Shown here piece after piece: positions 1 to 8,683 of a DNA stretch of 64,000 nt (positions are counted from its first letter, which is position 1; every line of letters starts with the position of its first letter). The notes under the pieces were generated by a model, which worked only from the letters and a program-made list of their open reading frames with translations, ran no database searches and was not told where the DNA came from. The translations under genes were made by a program, and so were the position numbers. Source of the stretch: Modestobacter sp. DSM 44400 (GTDB lineage: Bacteria; Actinomycetota; Actinomycetes; Mycobacteriales; Geodermatophilaceae); the NCBI RefSeq assembly GCF_900107175.1, contig NZ_FNOZ01000004.1, positions 1 through 64,000 on the forward strand, in the 5' to 3' direction.

Positions 1-2
1 AG

Positions 3-173
3 TCTTGGCGGACGCCCAACACCTACCTCACGGCCGGTGCAGGCGGGGGACCGCCACCTCAACTTCCACGAGACCCGGGACAACCTCCGCTCGACGCCAA
101 GCCCCTCGCCGTCACGGTCGCTGGAAATCCGGCAGTAGATGGCTACGCGCAGCCGACGATAAACCCGTCTCAC
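3..173 (-). CDS. N-terminus of probable serine recombinase (runs off window)
   Basis: Reading leftward from a GTG at 173 gives a short lead and then YCRISSDRDGEGLGVER, the signature start of the resolvase/invertase catalytic domain (Y-x-R-[VI]-S...GLGVER). The nucleophilic serine should be one of the two serines after CRI. The frame stays open to the window edge, but after GVER (about position 87) the residues no longer resemble the family, so the gene may be frameshifted or mosaic there. Large serine recombinases integrate and excise phages and integrative elements and usually sit next to their attachment site; here the start lies only ~35 bp from a truncated tadA. The first ~200 bases are visibly less GC-rich than what follows, which fits foreign DNA. 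Recognition is by motif only. Confidence 0.55.
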   Translation of the reverse strand, partial: MRRVYRRLRVAIYCRISSDRDGEGLGVERRLSRVSWKLRWRSPACTGREVGVGRPPR

Positions 174-207
174 CTGTTGATTGTAACGAGCCAAACGACG
201 ACATTGC

Positions 208-534
208 GCCCTGCTTGCCGCGCTCAACACGGGGCACGACGGCGGCTGCGGCACCCTGCACGTCAACCGGGCCGCCGAGGTGCCGGCGCGCCTCGAGGCG
301 CTCGGCGTCGCAGCCGGCCTCGGCCGGGAGGCGGTGCACAGCCAGGCGGCCGCCGCGCTGGCCCTGGTGGTGCACCTGCGGCGCGGCACCACCGGGCGGC
401 AGGTCGCCGAGGTGGCCGTCGTGCGTCGCTCCCGCGAGCTCATCGAGGTGGTGCCCGGCTGGCGGGCCGACGGGGCTCCGTGCCCAGCCCGCGACGAGCT
501 GGCGGACCTGCTGGCCTGCCGGGTGCCCGGATGA
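208..534 (+). pseudogene. tadA 3' fragment (Tad/Flp secretion ATPase), 5' part missing
   Basis: The frame ending at 534 reads LLAALNTGHDGGCGTLH at about 211-261 and then a helical C-terminal domain (VPARLEALG...LALVVHLRRG), typical of the C-terminal third of TadA/CpaF-type pilus ATPases. A TAA at 184-186 closes this frame upstream and recognisable TadA sequence starts only at about 208, so Walker A, the Asp box and most of Walker B are absent. The stop overlaps the tadB start (ATGA at 531-534), so this is the true 3' end of the cluster's ATPase gene. The break coincides with the serine recombinase start on the other strand, which suggests an insertion or rearrangement within tadA. A contig-end chimera is the alternative. 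Confidence 0.75.
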
Positions 535-1328
535 GTGGGGTGCTGTTCTGCCTGGCCGCCGCCGCGCTCGCCTGGCCGCCCCGCCGGTCGGCGCACCGGC
601 CGGCCCGGCTGCGGACCCCGGCGCTCGGCCGCCCAGGTGCGGGCGGAGCGCTGGTCGACCGGCGGGCGGCCCCTTGGCTGGCTGCCGTTCTGGCCGTCTC
701 CGCCGGCGCGGTGCTGTCCACCGTCGTGGTCGCCGGGCTGGCGGGCGGGTGCACCGCCCTCGGGGTGCGGGCGGTGCAGGGGCGGCGTCGGACCGCCGCG
801 GAGCAACGGCAGATCGCGGCGCTGGCCGAGGCGCTCGGCGTGCTGGCGGCCGAGCTGCGGGCCGGGCGTTCCGTGGACGACGCAGCCGGCACCGCGGTGG
901 CCGGCTGCCCCGAGCCGACCGTGGCGGCGGCATTGGGCCCGGTCCTGCGGCTGGGCGTCGACCCGGACACCGCAGCGCCGGCGCAGACCGGGGCGGTGCT
1001 GACCCGGGTGGCCTGCGCCGTCCGGTTGAGCGCCCGCACCGGCTGCTCGCTGGCCGCCGTGGTGACCGCCGTGGAGGATGACCTGCGGGCGCGGGTCCGC
1101 GCGGAGACCGAGCTGCGGGCCGCCGTCGCCGGGCCGCGGGCCAGCGCGAGCGTGCTGGCCGGGTTGCCGGTGCTCGGGCTGCTGATGGGCAGCGGGGTGG
1201 GCGCCGACCCGTGGCGGGTGCTCACCACCACGGGCCCCGGCACGGTTCTGCTCGTGGCCGGGGTCGCGCTGGAGGGCGCCGGGTTGGCCTGGTCGGCCCG
1301 GTTGGTGCAGCGCGCGGTGCGGCGATGA
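531..1328 (+). CDS. TadB-like pilus assembly membrane protein
   Basis: A 265-residue type II secretion F-domain protein. A hydrophobic N-terminus is followed by a membrane segment at about residues 46-72, a helical cytoplasmic region with the AEALGVLAAELRAG signature near residue 100, and two C-terminal membrane helices (about 205-222 and 235-255). TadB and TadC together form the inner-membrane platform of Tad/Flp pili. The ATG overlaps the tadA stop and the stop overlaps the tadC ATG (ATGA at 1325-1328), so the genes look translationally coupled. It corresponds in position to M. tuberculosis Rv3658c. Confidence 0.85.
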   Translation: MSGVLFCLAAAALAWPPRRSAHRPARLRTPALGRPGAGGALVDRRAAPWLAAVLAVSAGAVLSTVVVAGLAGGCTALGVRAVQGRRRTAAEQRQIAALAEALGVLAAELRAGRSVDDAAGTAVAGCPEPTVAAALGPVLRLGVDPDTAAPAQTGAVLTRVACAVRLSARTGCSLAAVVTAVEDDLRARVRAETELRAAVAGPRASASVLAGLPVLGLLMGSGVGADPWRVLTTTGPGTVLLVAGVALEGAGLAWSARLVQRAVRR

Positions 1329-2071
1329 GCTCTGGCCCGGTCGCCGGCCTGGTCCTGCTGTCGGCCGCCCTGTTGCTCTGGCGTCCGCCCGGGGCCGGCC
1401 GGCGGGCGCGGATCCGCGTGCTCGTCCCGGCCCCCGGGCGGGTCCGGCAGGTCCGGGCGGACGCGCCGCCCGGACCGGTGCGCCGCTGGGCAGCGGCTGG
1501 GGTGGCGGGGCTGGCGGCCGGCGCGCTGCTGGGCGGTGGCGTGCTGGGTCTGCTGGCCGCCGCCGGGGTGGCCGTGGGCACGGAGCGGCTGCTGCGCAGC
1601 AGCCCGACGGCTGCCGGCGAGGTGGGGGCGGCCGTCCGGCGCGACCTGCCGGTGGCCTGTGACCTGCTGGCCGTCTGCCTGGCCGCCGGGACGCCGACCT
1701 CGGCCGCGGTCGCCGCGGTGGCCACCGCTGTGCCGGGGCCGCTCGGGGAGTGGCTGGCCGAGGTCGGTGCGCTGTACCGGCTGGGGGCCGCGCCACGGCA
1801 GGCCTGGGCCGGGGCGCCGCAGGGGACGGAGGCGCTGGGCCGGGTGCTGGTGCGCGCGGGGGAGTCCGGCTCCACTGTGGTCCCCGCGCTACACCGGCTG
1901 GCTGCCGACGTCCGCAGTGCCCAGCGCAGCGCCGTGGAGGCCTCGGTGCGGCGGGCCGGGGTGTGGGTGCTGGCGCCGCTCGGGCTGTGTTTCCTCCCCG
2001 CGTTCCTCTGCCTGGGCGTCGTGCCGCTGGTGCTCGGCATCGCCGCGGACGTCTTCGGCGCCGGGTCGTGA
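1325..2071 (+). CDS. TadC-like pilus assembly membrane protein
   Basis: A 248-residue second platform protein of the Tad/Flp system (type II secretion F domain). Hydrophobic stretches lie at about residues 5-20 and 55-85. A cytoplasmic domain with the pattern DLLAVCLAAGTP...LGRVLVRAGESG follows, and the C-terminus ends in a long membrane helix (VLAPLGLCFLPAFLCLGVVP). The ATG at 1325 overlaps the tadB stop by four bases. A 157-bp gap to the pilin-like gene follows. Position and family correspond to M. tuberculosis Rv3657c. Confidence 0.85.
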   Translation: MSSGPVAGLVLLSAALLLWRPPGAGRRARIRVLVPAPGRVRQVRADAPPGPVRRWAAAGVAGLAAGALLGGGVLGLLAAAGVAVGTERLLRSSPTAAGEVGAAVRRDLPVACDLLAVCLAAGTPTSAAVAAVATAVPGPLGEWLAEVGALYRLGAAPRQAWAGAPQGTEALGRVLVRAGESGSTVVPALHRLAADVRSAQRSAVEASVRRAGVWVLAPLGLCFLPAFLCLGVVPLVLGIAADVFGAGS

Positions 2072-2228
2072 GGACGCGTCGTGGGCCAGCACAGCGGCGG
2101 CCGGTCCGCCAGCCGCCGTCCCCAGCCGGGGTGGCGTTCCACAGGTCGCCGGGATCGCTGGGTCCGGTCGCCGGATCGCCGCAGGCTGACCGGGACGGGC
2201 CGGCCGCCGGCCCGCGGGAGGGAGAGCC

Positions 2229-2495
2229 ATGGCGATCATCGAGGACGAACCGCGGGCGAGCGGAGACCAGCCGCCTGGCGGCGACGGCGCGCGGCGATCC
2301 GTGCGCCGGGCGCTGGCCGACCGGTGGGCGGGGCCGCCGGACTCCGGCGAGGCCGGGATGAGCACCGCGGAGTACGCCGTCGGCACCGTGGCCGCGTGCG
2401 CCTTCGCAGCCGTGCTCTACAAGGTCGTCACCGGTGGATCGGTGGTCGCCGCTCTCGGCGACCTGGTGCAGTCCGCGCTGTCGACCCTGTCCTGA
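2229..2495 (+). CDS. DUF4244 Flp-pilin-like protein
   Basis: An 88-residue protein with a charged cytoplasmic leader of about 43 residues, then GEAGMSTAEYAVG and a single hydrophobic helix (TVAACAFAAVLYKVV). This resembles the class III prepilin pattern (G | MSTAEYAVG) used by Flp pilins, where a prepilin peptidase would cut after the glycine; cleavage is inferred. A good ribosome-binding site (GGGAGGGAGAGCC) precedes the ATG. DUF4244 proteins occupy this slot in actinobacterial tad clusters (Rv3656c in M. tuberculosis), and this is probably the structural pilin. The leader is unusually long for a Flp pilin. Confidence 0.8.
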   Translation: MAIIEDEPRASGDQPPGGDGARRSVRRALADRWAGPPDSGEAGMSTAEYAVGTVAACAFAAVLYKVVTGGSVVAALGDLVQSALSTLS

Positions 2496-2497
2496 CC

Positions 2498-2896
2498 GTG
2501 GTCCGCCCACCCCTCCGCCCACCCCTCCGCCCTCGCCCCGACCGGGAGGCCGGGATGGTCACCGCCGAGACCGCGGTGGTCCTGCCGGTGCTGCTGTTCG
2601 TGCTGGCCGCCGCGGTGGCCGCGGTCGTCGTGGTGGGCAGCCAGCTGCGGTGCGTCGACGCCGCCCGGGAGGGTGCCCGGGCGGCGGCCCGCGGGGAGCC
2701 GGTCGCGGTGGTCACCGAGCTCGCCGGCCGTGCGGTGCCGGACGGTGCCCGGACGACCGTGGCCGGCGGGCAGGACACGGTCACGGTCACGGTGGCCGCC
2801 ACGGTGCAGCCGCTGGGCCCTCTGCCGTTGCGGCTGCAGGTGCACGCCTCGGCCAGTGCCGTCGTGGAGCCGGGCGTACGTGGTGCGGGCCCGTGA
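2498..2896 (+). CDS. TadE-like pseudopilin
   Basis: A 132-residue protein starting at GTG 2498, two bases after the DUF4244 stop. A basic, proline-rich leader (RPPLRPPLRPRPDREAG) precedes MVTAETAVVLPVLLFVLAAA, the TadE pattern with the conserved glutamate five residues into the mature part, then a membrane helix and a short extracytoplasmic domain (CVDAAREGARAAARGE). TadE/TadF proteins are minor pilins that use the same prepilin peptidase as Flp. ATG 2555 is an alternative start but would remove the leader. The stop overlaps the next start (GTGA at 2893-2896). It corresponds to Rv3655c. Confidence 0.8.
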   Translation: MVRPPLRPPLRPRPDREAGMVTAETAVVLPVLLFVLAAAVAAVVVVGSQLRCVDAAREGARAAARGEPVAVVTELAGRAVPDGARTTVAGGQDTVTVTVAATVQPLGPLPLRLQVHASASAVVEPGVRGAGP

Positions 2897-3474
2897 GACC
2901 GGACGACGGTGAACGCGGGTCGGCGACCGTGTGGATGGTGGCGCTCGCCGGGCTGCTCGCGGCCGTCGGGATGGCCGCCGTGCTCGTCGGAGCCGCGGTG
3001 ATCGGGCGGCACCGGGCCGGCACGGCGGCCGACCTGGCCGCGCTGGCCGCCGCCGGGCGGGCCGTCGTCGGGGACCCGCAGGCCTGTGACGTCGCCGGCC
3101 GGGTCGCCGCGGCCAACGGCGCCACCGTCGACAGCTGCACCGTGGCCGCCGGCGCGGTGGTCGAGGTCCGGGTGCGGGTCCCGGTCCGGCTGGGTCCGCT
3201 CGGCGTGCTCGACGCGCCCGGCCGGGCGCGCGCCGGCCCGGCGCCGCCCAAGGTCACCGAAGGAGCCGGTAAGCCGGCCGCCGACTCAGAAGACCAGGTC
3301 GTCGCTCAGGTCATCGCTCGGGCCCCTGGCGGGCCCGTCGTCCGCCCCGGCGGCCCGCCGCCCGATGTCGGTCCGGTCGTCCCCCTGGGTCGGGCGGCCC
3401 CGGCCGCTCGCGCCGTCGCTGCGCCGGCGCAGCGAGGCCCCGGCTCCGGCTTCGGCTGCGTCGTCGGCGGGTAG
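2893..3474 (+). CDS. second TadE-like protein (Rv3654c type) with long C-terminal tail
   Basis: GTG start overlapping the preceding stop. The sequence ERGSATVWMVALAGLLAAVG followed by a membrane helix and [16 protein letters not shown] is typical of the small TadE-like protein found between tad genes and the DECH helicase in actinobacteria. Family members are usually 100-130 residues; this frame runs to 193 because the tail from about residue 115 (after RARAGPAPP) continues without a stop. The tail is Pro/Gly/Ala-rich and is antisense to the last 189 bases of the convergent helicase gene. The core is secure. Whether the tail is functional is unknown. Confidence 0.7.
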   Translation: MRPDDGERGSATVWMVALAGLLAAVGMAAVLVGAAVIGRHRAGTAADLAALAAAGRAVVGDPQACDVAGRVAAANGATVDSCTVAAGAVVEVRVRVPVRLGPLGVLDAPGRARAGPAPPKVTEGAGKPAADSEDQVVAQVIARAPGGPVVRPGGPPPDVGPVVPLGRAAPAARAVAAPAQRGPGSGFGCVVGG

Positions 3475-5946
3475 GTTGGATGCCGGCCCCGCGACTGGGG
3501 TTCGATCCGCCTCCGAGGGCACGTCCGCGGCCAAATCCCGACCGCCGTCGGTCTGCTCGTCGAGCTCCCGGTCCGCGGCCGCGGCCAACTCGTCCAGGAC
3601 GACGTCGAGCACCCGGACCGCCCCCGCCTTGTCCAGTGGGTCGTTGCCGTTGCCGCACTTGGGCGACTGGACGCAGGAGGGGCAGCCGGCCTCGCACTCG
3701 CAGCTGGCCACCGTCGCCCGGGTCGCCTGCAGCCACTGCCGCAGCACCGCGAACCCGCGTTCGGCGAAACCGGCGCCGCCGGGGTGGCCGTCGTAGACGA
3801 CGATCGTGGCCGCCCCGGTGTCCGGGTGCAGCGCAGTCGACACCCCACCGAGGTCCCAGCGATCGCAGGTGGCCAGCAGCGGCAGGATGCCGATCGAGGC
3901 GTGCTCGGCGGCGTGCAGCGACCCGGGCACCGAGACGTCGTCCAGGTCGGCCCGGGCGATGGCCCGTTCGTCGAAGGTCAACCAGACGGCCCGGGTGCGC
4001 AGCTGCCGGGGCGGCAGGTCCAGCGGGAACTCGGCGAGCACCTCGCCGGTGCCCAGACGCCGGCGCTGGTAGGCCACCACCTGGTTGGTCACGTGGACCA
4101 CGCCGGTGTGCGCCGTCACCGTGCCCAGCCGGCGGGTGCGGTCGGTGGAGACGACGGTGAGGTCGGTGACGTCCCGGGCCACCGTCGTCCACTCCGGGCT
4201 TTCCGGGTGCACGACGGCGCAGGCGTCCTGGACGTCGAACTCGTCGACGACGTAGGTCTCGCCGCGGTGCACGTACAGCGCACCTCCGTGCACGGTCGCG
4301 TGCGCGGCGCCGCCGTCCACGGTGCCGAGCAGCCGGCCGGTGGACCCCTCGATGATTGAGACGGGGGCGGCGCCGTCGCCGCGGATGTCGACGTCGGGCC
4401 GGCCGCGGCCGGCCCAGTAGAAACCGGTCGGCCGCGACCGGAGCTGCCCGGCGGCCACCAGTTCGGCGACCTGCGCCTCGGCTGCGGCGCCGCCGAAGTC
4501 CGTGAGTTCCTCGGGCAGCAACGGGAGCTCCGCGGCGGCGCAGCACAGCTGCGGCCCCAGCACGTAGGGGTTGGTCGGGTCGGTGACCGTGGCCTCGACC
4601 GGGCGGCCGAAGACCGCGCGGGGGTGGTGGGCGAGGTAGTGGTCCAGCGGGTCGTCCCGGGCGATGAAAACCACCAGCGACTCCCGCTGTGCCCGCCCGG
4701 CACGGCCGGCCTGCTGCCACAGCGACGCCAGGGTGCCCGGGTAGCCGGCCAGCACGACGGCGTCCAGGCCGGCGATGTCGATGCCGAGCTCCAGGGCATT
4801 GGTGGTGGCCACGCCCAGCAGGGCCCCGCTCGACAGCGCCCGCTCCAGCTCCCGACGCTCTTCGGGGAGGTAGCCGCCGCGGTAGGAGTCCACCCGCGGA
4901 GCCAGGTCGGCCCGGCCCCGCTCGACCAGCACCCGGCGGGCCTGGTCGGCGACGGACTCGGCGCTGCGGCGGGAGCGGACGAACGCCAGGGTGCGGGCGC
5001 CCCGCTCCACCAGGTCGGCGAGCAGTCCAGCGGCGTCGGCGACCGCGGAGCGCCGCAGGGGCGCGCCGTGCTCCCCGGTGCGCTCGGTCAGCGGCGGCTC
5101 CCACAGGGCGAAGGTCACCCCCGGCCGCGGCGAGCCGTCCTCGGTCACCGCGGTGACCGGCGCGCCCACCAGCCGGGAGGCCGCCGCGGCGGGATCGGCC
5201 ACGGTGGCCGAGGCGAGCACGAACACCGGGTTCGCGCCGTAGCGGCGGCAGATGCGGCGCAGCCGCCGCAGCACGTGCCCGACGTGCGAGCCGAACACCC
5301 CGCGGTAGGCGTGGCACTCGTCGACCACCACGTAGGTGACCCGGCGCAGCGTGCTCGACCACTTCTGGTGGGCCGGCAGCACGCCCCGGTGCAGCATGTC
5401 GGGGTTGGTCACGATCCACCGCGAGTGGCGGCGGACCCAGTCCCGCTCCTCCATCGGGGTGTCCCCGTCGTAGGCGGCCGGCCGCACCGAGGAGTCCGCC
5501 AGCGCGGCCACCGAGGCCAGCTGGTCGCGAGCCAGCGCCTTGGTCGGGGCGAGGTAGAGCGCGCAGGCACGGGGGTCCTCGGCCAGGGCGGTCAGCGCCG
5601 GCAGCTGGTAGGCCAGCGACTTGCCCGACGCCGTTCCGGTGGCCACCACGACGTGCCGCCCGGAGCGGGCCAGCTCGGCGGCGGCCACCTGGTGGCTGAA
5701 GGGTGCCAGCACGCCCCGCTCGGCCAGCCGGCCGCGCAGCTGGGGGCCCACCCAGGCCGGCCACTCGGAGACCCGGGGGTCCCGCGCGGGCAGCCGGTGC
5801 ACATGGGTGACCGGGTCGTGCTCGGGATCGGTGTCGGACAGCAGCGCCTCGAGCAGGTCCGCACCGGGGAGCGCGGCGGGCGCGGCCCCAGGAACCGCGC
5901 CCTGCCCGTCGGTCGCGACCGGGGAAGGGTGCAGCGACGTCACCAC
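3286..5946 (-). CDS. DECH-box helicase with C-terminal DUF1998 (Zn-cluster) domain
   Basis: A superfamily 2 helicase of about 886 residues from GTG 5946 (GTG 5943 is equally possible; a GGAGGGG lies about 13 bases upstream). Visible motifs are VVVATGTASGKSLAYQLP (motif I), VVDECHAYRGVFG (motif II, DECH), ASATVADP (III) and QQAGRAGRAQRESL (VI). Near the C-terminus CECEAGCPSCVQSPKCGNG is the four-cysteine cluster of the DUF1998/MrfA-YprA group, linked in Bacillus to mitomycin-lesion repair. A charged low-complexity tail (~100 residues) follows. It is the helicase that gives the neighbouring tad genes their helicase/secretion-neighbourhood name (Rv3649 in M. tuberculosis). The 3' end overlaps the convergent TadE-like gene by 189 bp. 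Confidence 0.88.
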   Translation of the reverse strand: MVTSLHPSPVATDGQGAVPGAAPAALPGADLLEALLSDTDPEHDPVTHVHRLPARDPRVSEWPAWVGPQLRGRLAERGVLAPFSHQVAAAELARSGRHVVVATGTASGKSLAYQLPALTALAEDPRACALYLAPTKALARDQLASVAALADSSVRPAAYDGDTPMEERDWVRRHSRWIVTNPDMLHRGVLPAHQKWSSTLRRVTYVVVDECHAYRGVFGSHVGHVLRRLRRICRRYGANPVFVLASATVADPAAAASRLVGAPVTAVTEDGSPRPGVTFALWEPPLTERTGEHGAPLRRSAVADAAGLLADLVERGARTLAFVRSRRSAESVADQARRVLVERGRADLAPRVDSYRGGYLPEERRELERALSSGALLGVATTNALELGIDIAGLDAVVLAGYPGTLASLWQQAGRAGRAQRESLVVFIARDDPLDHYLAHHPRAVFGRPVEATVTDPTNPYVLGPQLCCAAAELPLLPEELTDFGGAAAEAQVAELVAAGQLRSRPTGFYWAGRGRPDVDIRGDGAAPVSIIEGSTGRLLGTVDGGAAHATVHGGALYVHRGETYVVDEFDVQDACAVVHPESPEWTTVARDVTDLTVVSTDRTRRLGTVTAHTGVVHVTNQVVAYQRRRLGTGEVLAEFPLDLPPRQLRTRAVWLTFDERAIARADLDDVSVPGSLHAAEHASIGILPLLATCDRWDLGGVSTALHPDTGAATIVVYDGHPGGAGFAERGFAVLRQWLQATRATVASCECEAGCPSCVQSPKCGNGNDPLDKAGAVRVLDVVLDELAAAADRELDEQTDGGRDLAADVPSEADRTPVAGPASNLPADDAAEAGAGASLRRRSDGASGRGRPTQGDDRTDIGRRAAGADDGPARGPSDDLSDDLVF

Positions 5947-6137
5947 CCCACTGTCACACCCCTCCGCAAGGTGCGGGCGCGGAGGTGCGGGTTCACCTAC
6001 GGTGTGAGTCAGATCACGGAGGGGTCTGGCGGTGGGCTCGCCGCTACGGCACAGTGCAGCCACGCCGCGACCGTCCCGGGTGCGAGCCCGAGCAGGTCCC
6101 GACAAAGTGTGACCCCGTCTCGCCGTGGAGGACCCGA

Positions 6138-8468
6138 ATGCCAGACCCCACCCTGTCCGGGGGCGACAACGCCCTCGTGGCGGTCGTCCTCGTCATCTCC
6201 CTGGCCGCGCTCGGCTTCGCCGTCTATCTGTCGCGGGCTGTCATCGCCGCGGACCAGGGGACGGCGAAGATGCAGGAGATCGCCAAGGCGATCCAGGAGG
6301 GTGCCGGCGCATTCCTCCGACGGCAGTTCCGGACTCTGGCGGTCTTCGCCGCCATCGTCTTCGTGCTGCTGCTGGTCCTGCCCGTCTCCGACGGTGGGCT
6401 GGGCACCCGGCTGGGCCGCGCGGTGTTCTTCCTGCTGGGGGCCCTCTTCTCGGCGATGGTCGGGTTCATCGGGATGACGCTGGCCACCCGCGCCAACGTG
6501 CGCGTGGCCGCCGCCGCGGCGGCCGGCGGGCACCGGCCGGCGTTCCGCACCGCGATCCGCACCGGTGGGGTCTGCGGGATGATGACGGTGGGCCTGGGCC
6601 TGTTCGGCGCTTCGCTGGCCCTGTTGCTCTTCCAGGAGACCGCGCCCGTGGTGCTCGAGGGCTTCGGTTTCGGCGGCGCACTGCTGGCGATGTTCATGCG
6701 GGTCGGCGGCGGCATCTTCACCAAGGCCGCCGACGTCGGCGCCGACCTGGTCGGCAAGGTCGAGGCCGGCATCCCCGAGGACGACCCGCGCAACGCCGCC
6801 ACGATCGCCGACAACGTCGGGGACAACGTGGGCGACTGCGCGGGCATGGCCGCGGACCTCTTCGAGTCCTACGCGGTCACCCTGGTCGCCGCGCTGATCC
6901 TGGGCCAGGTCTTCTTCGGCGCCGTCGGCATGGTGTTCCCACTGGTCGTCTCCGCGGTCGGGATCATCGCCTCGGCGGTCGGCGTCCTGGCCAGCAATCC
7001 CACCGCAAACGACCGGTCCTGGATGGCGCCGATCAACCGCGGCTTCTTCACCTCCGCGGTCGTCTCGCTGATCCTGGTCGCGGTCGCCTCCTTCACCATC
7101 CTCCCGGCGATCTCCGACGGGCTGGACGTCTCCGTCAGCCCGCAGGTCCTCGGGTTCGTCTCGGTCCTCATCGGCATCGTGCTGGCTGCGGCCATCCAGC
7201 TGCTCACCGGCTACTTCACCGGGACGACGCGCAAGCCGGTCCGCGACGTCACCCGCAGCTCCCTCACCGGGCCGGCCACCGTCATCCTCTCGGGCATCTC
7301 GCTGGGCCTGGAGTCCGCCGTGTACGCGGCGCTGCTCATCGGCGCGGCCGTCTACGGCGCCTTCCTGATCGGTGGGGCCGCGGCCCTGTACGCCGTCGCG
7401 CTGGCCGGCTGCGGGCTGCTGACCACGGCCGGGGTGATCGTCGCCATGGATACCTTCGGGCCGGTCAGCGACAACGCCCAGGGCATCGCCGAAATGTCCG
7501 GCGACATCGACGAGGAGGGCGCCCAGGTGCTCACCGACCTCGACGCTGTCGGCAACACGACCAAGGCGATCACCAAGGGCATCGCGATCGCCACCGCGGT
7601 GCTGGCCGCGACCGCGCTCTTCGGCTCCTACAACGCCAGCATCGGCGATGCGCTGGACAACGCAGGCGCGACGCTGGGAGACGCCTTCACGCTGGTCTCA
7701 CCCAACAACGTCGTCGGCGCGGTCATCGGCGCCGCGGTCGTCTTCTTCTTCTCCGGCCTGGCGATCAGCGCCGTCTCCCGCGCCGCCGGCCGGGTGGTGT
7801 TCGAGGTCCGCGAGCAGTTCCGTACCCGGCCCGGGATCATGGACTACTCCGAGCGCCCCGACTACGGCGCGGTCGTCGACATCTGCACCAAGGACTCGTT
7901 GCGGGAACTGGCCACCCCTGGCCTGCTCGCCGTCCTCGCCCCGGTCGCCGTCGGCTTCGGGCTGGGCTTCGGGCCGCTGGCCGCCTACCTGGTGGGCGCC
8001 ATCGCCACCGGCACGCTGATGGCGGTCTTCCTGGCCAACTCCGGCGGTGCCTGGGACAACGCGAAGAAGATGGTGGAGGACGGCGCCTACGGCGGGAAGG
8101 GCAGCGAGGCCCATGCCGCCACCGTCATCGGCGACACCGTCGGCGATCCGTTCAAGGACACCGCCGGGCCGGCGATCAACCCGCTGATCAAGGTGATGAA
8201 CCTGGTCGCGCTGCTGATCGCGCCGGCCGTCGTGGGGCTGACCGCGGGGGACGACGCGAACACCGCCGTCCGGGTGCTCATCGCGCTGGTCGCTGTCGCG
8301 ATCATCGTGGGGTCGGTCGTGGTGAGCAAGCGGCGCTCGGTCGTGGTCGGCGGGGACGGCGACTCGACGGCGCGGCAGGCCGGTCCGCGGCGCGAGCTGA
8401 GCGACGACCGCCTCGACGAGGACCGTTCGGTGGGCGCGCGTCTCCCCGGTGAAGCCGAAGGTCGCTGA
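6138..8468 (+). CDS. hppA: Proton-translocating membrane pyrophosphatase, K+-independent type
   Basis: A 776-residue polytopic membrane protein that couples PPi hydrolysis to H+ export. The substrate-site signature DVGADLVGKVEAGIPEDD starts near residue 199, DNVGDNVGDCAGMAADLFE follows, and the C-terminal acidic motif GDTVGDPFKDTAGPAINP is present. GNTTKAITKG at residues 472-481 carries a lysine at 476, where K+-dependent enzymes have alanine, so this is predicted to be the K+-independent H+ pump. The C-terminus ends in a charged extension. The ATG lies 191 bp from the divergent helicase start. A soluble pyrophosphatase (ppa) is also encoded in the window at 23866-24357. Confidence 0.95.
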   Translation: MPDPTLSGGDNALVAVVLVISLAALGFAVYLSRAVIAADQGTAKMQEIAKAIQEGAGAFLRRQFRTLAVFAAIVFVLLLVLPVSDGGLGTRLGRAVFFLLGALFSAMVGFIGMTLATRANVRVAAAAAAGGHRPAFRTAIRTGGVCGMMTVGLGLFGASLALLLFQETAPVVLEGFGFGGALLAMFMRVGGGIFTKAADVGADLVGKVEAGIPEDDPRNAATIADNVGDNVGDCAGMAADLFESYAVTLVAALILGQVFFGAVGMVFPLVVSAVGIIASAVGVLASNPTANDRSWMAPINRGFFTSAVVSLILVAVASFTILPAISDGLDVSVSPQVLGFVSVLIGIVLAAAIQLLTGYFTGTTRKPVRDVTRSSLTGPATVILSGISLGLESAVYAALLIGAAVYGAFLIGGAAALYAVALAGCGLLTTAGVIVAMDTFGPVSDNAQGIAEMSGDIDEEGAQVLTDLDAVGNTTKAITKGIAIATAVLAATALFGSYNASIGDALDNAGATLGDAFTLVSPNNVVGAVIGAAVVFFFSGLAISAVSRAAGRVVFEVREQFRTRPGIMDYSERPDYGAVVDICTKDSLRELATPGLLAVLAPVAVGFGLGFGPLAAYLVGAIATGTLMAVFLANSGGAWDNAKKMVEDGAYGGKGSEAHAATVIGDTVGDPFKDTAGPAINPLIKVMNLVALLIAPAVVGLTAGDDANTAVRVLIALVAVAIIVGSVVVSKRRSVVVGGDGDSTARQAGPRRELSDDRLDEDRSVGARLPGEAEGR

Positions 8469-8683
8469 GGCGCCGGACGCCGCTGGGACGATTGCCGGGC
8501 CGGGCGGTCGCCTGCGCCCGGTTGCGCGGGGTCAGCCGGTCGTGGGACGCGGCGGCGCCACCCCTGCCCGACGGTTGTGGACGGCGGAGCCGGCTGTGGA
8601 TGACGGCGCCCGCGGGACCACCGGTCTTCCTAGCGTCGCCGTGTCGGTCCCGTCCCGGGGCCGCGGCAACGCCGGGAGGCACC

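Noticed and set aside
5-1081. Long plus-strand frame across the window start as a gene
   Set aside because: It crosses the tadA/tadB junction out of frame and gives an Arg/Pro/Gly-rich product; the real genes are in other frames.
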